Part shown: piece after piece, positions 58,970 through 64,000 of the stretch | Position numbering within the stretch: position 1 is the first letter of the stretch | How the letters are laid out: each line of letters begins with the position of its first letter | Assembly: GCF_036711975.1 (NCBI RefSeq) | Contig: NW_027248941.1 | Location: 3,162,001-3,226,000, forward strand | Reading direction: 5' to 3' | Length of the DNA: 64,000 nucleotides | From: Onthophagus taurus | Taxonomy: Eukaryota > Arthropoda > Insecta > Coleoptera > Scarabaeidae | The notes under the pieces: generated by a model | What the model was told of the DNA's origin: nothing | The model's input: the letters and a program-made list of their open reading frames with translations, nothing else | Databases searched by the model: none | Made by a program: the position numbers and the translations under genes

Positions 58970-59518
58970 GCAGGGTTGGGTTGCGGTAGGGCAGGGTTGG
59001 GTTGCGGTAGGGCAGGGCTGGGTTGCGGTAGGGCAGGGCTGGGTTGCGGTAGGGCAGGGGTGGGTTGCGGTAGGGCAGGGCTGGGTTGCGGTAGGGCAGG
59101 GTTGGGTTGCGGTAGGGCAGGGTTGGGTTGCGGTAGGGCAGTGTTGGGTTGCGGTAGGGCAGGGTTGGGTTGCGGTAGGGCAGGGTTGGGTTGCGGTAGG
59201 GCAGGGTTGGGTTGCGGTAGGGCAGGGTTGGGTTGCGGTAGGGCAGGGTTGGGTTGCGGTAGGGCAGGGTTGGGTTGCGGTAGGGCAGGGTTGGGTTGCG
59301 GTAGGGCAGGGTTGGGTTGCGGTAGGGCAGGGTTGGGTTGCGGTAGGGCAGGGTTGGGTTGCGGTAGGGCAGGGTTGGGTTGCGGTAGGGCAGGGTTGGG
59401 TTGCGGTAGGGCAGGGCTGGGTTGCGGTAGGGCAGGGTTGGGTTGCGGTAGGGCAGGGTTGGGTTGCGGTAGGGCAGGGTTGGGTTGCGGTAGGGCAGGG
59501 TTGGGTTGCGGTAGGGCA
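58970..59518. repeat. 21-bp tandem repeat, about 26 copies
   Basis: The unit GGGTTGGGTTGCGGTAGGGC plus A (21 bp) repeats head to tail with very few changes (T/C in the first pentamer of several units, a GGGGT variant, one CAGTG). The unit parses as GGGTT, GGGTT, GCGGTA, GGGCA, i.e. four telomere-like G-rich words. It is strand-asymmetric: all G-rich on plus. Because 21 is a multiple of three and the unit has no stop, it yields long meaningless ORFs on both strands (heptads Gly-Cys-Gly-Arg-Ala-Gly-Leu and Pro-Cys-Pro-Thr-Ala-Thr-Gln). Confidence 0.97.
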
Positions 59519-59588
59519 GGGTTGGGTTGGGTTGGGTTGGGTTGGGTTGGGTTGGGTTGGGTTGGGTTGGGTTGGGTTGGGTTGGGTT
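59519..59588. repeat. (GGGTT)14 pentamer array, telomere-like
   Basis: Seventy bases of perfect GGGTT (equivalently TTGGG) directly join the 21-bp array on the left and the LINE on the right. It differs from the ancestral insect telomere repeat TTAGG by one base per unit. The lack of any error in 14 units implies recent synthesis or homogenisation. It may be telomeric, interstitial telomere-like or part of the LINE leader. Confidence 0.95.
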
Positions 59589-60146
59589 CCCCTCAGGGGC
59601 CTAGTGTGATCACTGGGTACGGGCTTAGCGAACCCGAGGTACCTGAGCTCGAGGAGCACACCTCGTTAAAAAACCGGGGTCCGCCTGGCCCGGACGGTAG
59701 TACCCTGTAGGGCACCTGCCTGGGTTACAGGTGAAGATTTTGGAAGGCCGGCAGAATTCCGGAGTTGTGTAGTCCTTGTAAGTGTGTAATAAATGTTCAG
59801 TGTAATGACCGACGCGGCTGGGGAGAATCGGGGAGTGCTTGCTGGCCAGTGGCTTGCTTCGGCTGTTGGTTTTTGCGGGCTGATGTGAGTTTACTCTGCC
59901 GAAGAGGATTCCACGTCGTGTTCAGGTGCCGGCCCCTTCGGGACCTGGGTCGGGTAGTGGGCATTGGGTGAGGAGGGTCGGGACTCCTCATCGATACGGG
60001 CGAGTGCCTACCGTCTGGTATCCGGGTAGGTTAAGCGGCGACTGGGCCTCAGGGAACTGGGGTAGGGGTCACGACCCCGAGGGTACACCCGTTCCTGGTC
60101 ATGCCGGCCCGCCCCTCTGCGCACGATGCGCCGGTAAACTGGAAGG
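59589..60146 (+). other. LINE 5' untranslated region
   Basis: About 560 bp of GC-rich leader. It begins with the near-palindrome CCCCTCAGGGG and has no ORF matching known proteins. It should contain an internal promoter, as R1-clade elements usually need one; no motif can be assigned from sequence alone. Confidence 0.6.
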
Positions 60147-61883
60147 ATGTCAACTTTAAGAAGCACAGACAAAGAGGATATGGGAAGGAAAAATGATGGA
60201 GGTAATGAAGAGAACAGAGAGAAGGTCTCACAATTGAGGAGAATGTATGGGCACAATAGGAGTAGCTCCCTAACTGGTGAAGTGAAGAAAAGGAAGGTAC
60301 ACGACACGTCCATAGAAAAAGTGGATCAAGAAGGACAGGTGTATAAAATGAGAGAAAGCCCGGAATGCTTCCTTGTGGAAGAAAGTCTGGACATGGTCAA
60401 AAAGCTAGTTAAAAACTTACAATCGTATATTGAACAAAATACGAAAAGGGAGATTAAGGAGACTACTACCAAATTGACTAGGCAAATGGACGCTCTTGAT
60501 AGGGATTCAATAAAGCAATGGCTGAAGAAACTGAGATATGAACCAGCCGAGAAAATGGTATTTGACGCGGACACGCAAACGGACAGACGGTCTAATACAT
60601 CTACCAGAGAGATGGGGACCCAAACAATTGGGGACGAAGTCGTCTATTTGGAAAGTGAGGTCGAAACCTACGAGGACTGGGAGATGATAGGGGATGCGAC
60701 CTGGGAGGAAGAATCGTTTCGGAATACCGAAATTAAGAAGGGAAGTCCGTTAAATGCAAAGGTGGGAACAGTAATGGTAGTGATTGTGGACCCTTCGGAT
60801 GAACCTATGGAGAAGGGTATTCAGGGGAAATTCAGAGAGAGATTCCCGGAATTAGGAGAGATAAATGATGAAATAGGTGTGGTCGAACAGGAATGTAAAA
60901 TAAGGATAAAGGACCAGGTGGAAAAGAGGAACAGGAAAATTATTAAGTTATTATACGATAACACGGATAGAGGTCTCTTCCAGAGAATTAAAGACCTAAG
61001 GCAAGAAACGGACGGAGTAGAATGGATTGCTATCCATAAGATGAGAAATATGGACACTACAAAATTCAGAAAGATGATAGAGAGCGTGTTCCACTCGTCA
61101 GGGACTAAGGTGATTATATACACTCCGGAATCGGAGATAGAAGCGACGAAAGGGCAACCGAAGCGGAAAACGTATGCGTTAATCGTCGAAAGTAAGGAGA
61201 AAACCTTTACGGAAACGCTAAAAGGAGTAAAGGAGACGTTAAAGAAGGAGAAGATTGGTGAGGGAATTAGAGGCATCAAGAGTACTAGAAACGGTAAGGT
61301 ACTTATTACCATAGAAAAAGATGGTGATGCAATTAATAAGATAAGTGAGGCCATAAATAGAAGCGGAGAGGAAACTAAGTGTAAAAGGATGGGTGATGAC
61401 GATACTGAGATCATTCACGTTAGAGGTATGGATGCATTGGTGAAAGAGGAAGAGATCCGCGAAGCTATTGCTGATGCCCTGGGAGGAGAGGAACATGGTT
61501 TAGAGATGGGTAAACTGAGACCGATGAAGGGAGAGATGAAGGCGATCACCATCAAGTTAGACAAAAAAGGAGCGGAAACCCTACTAAGGAAAAGACAATT
61601 GAAGATTGGCTTTATAAGTTGCGAATTGGACAAGCGAATAGAGGTACTAAAATGCTTTAAATGTTGGGGATATGGCCATACAAACAAGGATTGTAAGGGA
61701 GCAGATAGAACTAAACTGTGTTATAAATGTGGGGAAACAGACCATGGTGTGAAAGACTGCCCAAATGAAGAATCGTGCCCTATGTGCAAAGCTAAAGGAC
61801 ACAAGGCAGGATCGGGTAAGTGCAGAATATTCAAGGAAGCACTTACTATAGCTAGAAGAGCCACCCGCAAGCGCAATGTATAG
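60147..61883 (+). CDS. LINE ORF1, gag-like nucleic-acid-binding protein
   Basis: 578 residues, start MSTLRSTDKEDMGRKN. The highly charged N-terminal and central part includes coiled-coil-like stretches. The C-terminus has three zinc knuckles near residues 505-560: CFKCWGYGHTNKDC, CYKCGETDHGVKDC and CPMCKAKGHKAGSGKC. The last has six residues between His and Cys, a spacing seen in R1-clade ORF1 proteins. ORF1 of this clade binds element RNA and, in SART/TRAS, carries it to the target. The final codons overlap the start of ORF2 by 8 nt. Confidence 0.93.
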   Translation: MSTLRSTDKEDMGRKNDGGNEENREKVSQLRRMYGHNRSSSLTGEVKKRKVHDTSIEKVDQEGQVYKMRESPECFLVEESLDMVKKLVKNLQSYIEQNTKREIKETTTKLTRQMDALDRDSIKQWLKKLRYEPAEKMVFDADTQTDRRSNTSTREMGTQTIGDEVVYLESEVETYEDWEMIGDATWEEESFRNTEIKKGSPLNAKVGTVMVVIVDPSDEPMEKGIQGKFRERFPELGEINDEIGVVEQECKIRIKDQVEKRNRKIIKLLYDNTDRGLFQRIKDLRQETDGVEWIAIHKMRNMDTTKFRKMIESVFHSSGTKVIIYTPESEIEATKGQPKRKTYALIVESKEKTFTETLKGVKETLKKEKIGEGIRGIKSTRNGKVLITIEKDGDAINKISEAINRSGEETKCKRMGDDDTEIIHVRGMDALVKEEEIREAIADALGGEEHGLEMGKLRPMKGEMKAITIKLDKKGAETLLRKRQLKIGFISCELDKRIEVLKCFKCWGYGHTNKDCKGADRTKLCYKCGETDHGVKDCPNEESCPMCKAKGHKAGSGKCRIFKEALTIARRATRKRNV

Positions 61884-64000
61884 AAGCTTAGATAGGAAGA
61901 TTAAGGTTGCCCAGTTAAATTTTAATAGGGTATATGCGGCGCATGAGATGATGGAGAGGAGGGTTAAGGAGGATGGGATCCAGGTGATAATCGGCTGTGA
62001 GCAGAATAAGCGGTGCAGGACAATACAATACTGTGATAAGAACTGTGATACTTTTATTAATTTATATGGTGAATGTCTTGTGATGGATTGGCGTGCCGGG
62101 AATGGTTTTGTTTGTGTGGTGTTGCCGGATTTTATGATTGTGTCATGTTATTTCTCGCCAAATGGTAGTCGCTCAGACTTTGAAAGGCTACTCTATGACA
62201 TTGATTTGGTAACTAGGCGTATACAAAAGCCCAAAATCATTGGGGGTGATCTTAATGCCAAATCCGTTGTAATTGGCTCCTCGAACGTAAACGAAAGAGG
62301 TAGAATTCTCGAAGAGTGGCTGTCCTCTACTGGAGATATGGTTGTAATAAATGAGGGAAATATCCCGACGTTCATGGCTGCAAGAGGTGCCTCAGTAATT
62401 GATTTTACTGCAGTGTCCATCGTATTGCGGAACAAAGTGCAAGGCTGGAGGGTGGAGGAGGATGATGAAAATCTAAGTGATCATCGTACAATTAGGTTCG
62501 AAATTATAAGTGCTACCCATACAGAAGAGACTGCGGAGAAGCAGGGATGGCATGCGAACGAAATTTCGATGAAGAGATATGCCGAATTGTGTGTGGATCT
62601 ATTCAAGGAAGAAGAAACAGTATCACCCGAGAGTATGCTACAAAAGATTATAGAAAAATGTAATGTCGCATTGGTTAAAAAGAAATTAAATAGGAACTGG
62701 AAGCCAATGTACTGGTGGAACGAGGAAATTGCAAGTAGACGGAGGGAGTGTGTAAGATCAAGGAGGATGTTTACAAGATCAAGAAGAAGAAGCGATGAAA
62801 CTGAGACAAGTACATGTTGGGATACGTATAGGGAGGCTAAGAAGAGATTGAAGTTGGAAATAGAGAAGAGTAAAGAAAAAAAATGGAAGGAATTGCTATT
62901 GGAACTGAATGACAATGTATGGGGCAAAGCCTATGGTATAATCACAAGGAAATTCAATCTGAGAAAGGAAAGACAGCTTGGCGAAAGAGAGGTCAAGGAA
63001 CAAATTAGGAAATTATTCCCAAAACACGAGCTCGTGGAATGGGATGACAACGGTGGAAGGGAGATTGAGAATGCTCCGGAAGTTGAATTGGAAGAACTGA
63101 TTGATGCGGTGGGCAAGATTAGGAAGCGGAAAGCTCCAGGGCCTGACGGGATTTCACCAGAGATACTTATAGCCACAGTAACGGGTAATCAACAGGCTTT
63201 CTTGAAAATGTATAGGAATTGCCTTCAGAGTGGGATCTTTCCTGATGCGTGGAAGGTAGCAAGGCTGGTTCTGATTGAGAAGCCGAAGAAAAAGCCCGAC
63301 GACACCTCAACGTTTAGGCCGATCTGCCTGGGTAACACCATGGGAAAACTCTTCGAAATGATAATCAGAAACAGACTTCACGAAGAGATCGAAGAGAAGG
63401 GTCTTCTACATGACGATCAGTATGGTTTTCGGAAGGGCAGATCGACTATCCAAGCGATACAAAGGGTGCAAGGAATTGTAGAAGAATTAAAAAAGAAAAG
63501 CTACACGCATAGGGAATGCTGCGTATTGGTTTTGCTAGACATTGAAAACGCCTTTAACTCGGCTCCTTGGCGAGAAATGATAGATGCTTTGAAAAGAGGA
63601 GGGATTAGCGATTACCTTATAAGGATAATCCAGTCCTATTTTACCAACCGATATATTATAGCGCCAGGGGAGAAATATATCCAGATATCGAGCGGCGTTC
63701 CACAGGGTTCAATCCTGGGCCCTACGCTGTGGAATGTATACTACGACAGTGTTCTGCGAATTGAAGTAGAAGAGGGAGTAACCCTAGTGGCATATGCGGA
63801 CGACCTCGCGGTGTTAGTGAAGGGGAAGGATAGAATACAGTTAGAAGACAAAACAGCATGGGCGGTAGGAAAGGTTATCAGGAAGCTACAAGAGATGAAA
63901 CTCAAGGTAGCAACAGTAAAGACGGAGATGGTCCTCCTGCAGGGGAGAAGAAGGGTTAGAGATATAGAGGTGGAGATAGCGGGGACAGTGGTGAAGAGTG
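61876..64000 (+). CDS. LINE ORF2, endonuclease and reverse transcriptase (partial, runs off the right edge)
   Basis: Open from ATG at 61876 to the edge (708 codons visible). It begins MYRSLDRKIKVAQLNFNR. The APE-type endonuclease occupies residues 8-220 with LNFN, IIGCEQ, GGDLNAKS, VIDFTAVS and the closing SDHRTI. The reverse transcriptase follows: RKAPGPDGIS, FRPICLGNTMGKLFE, QYGFRKGRST, LLDIENAFNSAPW (motif A), SGVPQGSILGP (motif B) and VAYADDLAVLV (catalytic YADD). The thumb and any C-terminal CCHC lie beyond 64000. The ATG overlaps the ORF1 stop in ATGTATAG, suggesting translation by termination-reinitiation. No disabling change seen. Confidence 0.94.
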   Translation, partial: MYRSLDRKIKVAQLNFNRVYAAHEMMERRVKEDGIQVIIGCEQNKRCRTIQYCDKNCDTFINLYGECLVMDWRAGNGFVCVVLPDFMIVSCYFSPNGSRSDFERLLYDIDLVTRRIQKPKIIGGDLNAKSVVIGSSNVNERGRILEEWLSSTGDMVVINEGNIPTFMAARGASVIDFTAVSIVLRNKVQGWRVEEDDENLSDHRTIRFEIISATHTEETAEKQGWHANEISMKRYAELCVDLFKEEETVSPESMLQKIIEKCNVALVKKKLNRNWKPMYWWNEEIASRRRECVRSRRMFTRSRRRSDETETSTCWDTYREAKKRLKLEIEKSKEKKWKELLLELNDNVWGKAYGIITRKFNLRKERQLGEREVKEQIRKLFPKHELVEWDDNGGREIENAPEVELEELIDAVGKIRKRKAPGPDGISPEILIATVTGNQQAFLKMYRNCLQSGIFPDAWKVARLVLIEKPKKKPDDTSTFRPICLGNTMGKLFEMIIRNRLHEEIEEKGLLHDDQYGFRKGRSTIQAIQRVQGIVEELKKKSYTHRECCVLVLLDIENAFNSAPWREMIDALKRGGISDYLIRIIQSYFTNRYIIAPGEKYIQISSGVPQGSILGPTLWNVYYDSVLRIEVEEGVTLVAYADDLAVLVKGKDRIQLEDKTAWAVGKVIRKLQEMKLKVATVKTEMVLLQGRRRVRDIEVEIAGTVVKS

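Larger units (their letters stand above)
59589..64000 (+). mobile_element. R1-clade non-LTR retrotransposon (LINE), 5'-complete, continues past the window
   Basis: The 5' end is placed where GGGTT repeats give way to unique sequence (cccctcaggggcctagtgtg). The element has a 5' UTR (about 59589-60146), ORF1 with three CCHC zinc knuckles, and ORF2 with an apurinic-like endonuclease followed by a reverse transcriptase. Both ORFs are open over all visible length, suggesting recent activity. Composition is near 50% GC in contrast with the AT-rich host. The two-ORF layout, triple knuckle, YADD and LDIENAFNSA place it in the R1 clade (R1, TRAS, SART, Waldo and others). Sitting in G-rich pentamers suggests telomere-repeat targeting like SART/TRAS. 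The 3' end and downstream flank are outside the window. Confidence 0.92.

Noticed and set aside
59519-59588. Calling the locus a true chromosome end
   Set aside because: Pentamers are followed by an internal LINE and preceded by gene-rich DNA; without the right flank, an interstitial or element-borne array is equally possible.
58970-59588. CRISPR-like array
   Set aside because: Units are contiguous with no spacers, in a eukaryotic genome.
58937-59710. Two long ORFs on opposite strands through the tandem array, 240 and 244 codons
   Set aside because: They arise because a 21-bp stop-free unit is repeated in frame; heptad peptides in both directions with no other protein features.
60821-63176. 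Minus-strand ORFs of 80-197 codons in the LINE
   Set aside because: Antisense to ORF1 and ORF2; hydrophobic composition is the mirror of charged sense codons.

Overview
The window is nuclear DNA from an insect, most likely a beetle. Host DNA is strongly AT-rich. Genes are small, packed and split by many short introns (often 50-60 bp, GT-AG), and the gene set is animal (pasha/DGCR8, Sas-4/CENPJ, unc-45, FAM21, a DAN-type cystine-knot protein). The insect placement rests on protein content. The beetle placement is an inference, partly from the large PEP-synthase-like proteins, which to my knowledge recur in beetle genomes. Start and end positions of spliced genes were worked out by hand from splice sites and reading frame; where the exon lengths sum to a whole number of codons I say so.

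Layout. 1-1700: 5' part of Pgk (minus), running off the left edge. 2281-13060: two tandem, divergent, membrane-anchored PEP-synthase/rifampicin-phosphotransferase-like genes (minus). 15603-16942: DAN/NBL1-like secreted cystine-knot protein (plus). 17630-19327: nicotinate phosphoribosyltransferase (minus), divergent from an RNF207-like RING/B-box protein (19981-23189, plus). 24231-27911: FAM21/WASHC2 (minus), divergent from a BTB plus Psq-type HTH factor (29554-30918, plus). 32131-37069: a minus-strand cluster TMX2, mRpL44, Ufd1, Alg2; Alg2 is head-to-head with unc-45 (37455-40414, plus). 41844-43727 pasha and 44097-47186 Sas-4 (plus). 47532-49838 BOP1 (minus), head-to-head with DJ-1 (50151-50933, plus). 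51017-52331 short-chain acyl-CoA dehydrogenase (minus), head-to-head with a TLDc/MEAK7-like gene (52841-55237, plus). 55875-56780 COQ5 (minus). 56945-58552 a trypsin-like protease (minus) with a claudin-like gene nested on the same strand inside its last intron.

The right end changes character. About 26 copies of a 21-bp G-rich repeat (58970-59518) run into 14 perfect GGGTT pentamers (59519-59588). These abut a GC-richer, apparently intact R1-clade LINE (59589 to the window edge) with a gag-like ORF1 carrying three CCHC knuckles and an ORF2 with endonuclease and reverse transcriptase. This resembles telomere-targeted SART/TRAS insertions and is the most interesting part of the window.

The host genes are mostly housekeeping functions: glycolysis, NAD salvage, fatty-acid oxidation, ubiquinone synthesis, N-glycosylation, ribosome biogenesis, mitochondrial translation, ER proteostasis and microRNA processing. 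Many share a recurrent TTGAGGTTATGTT-like word close to the start codon. I saw no tRNA, rRNA, CRISPR or viral element.
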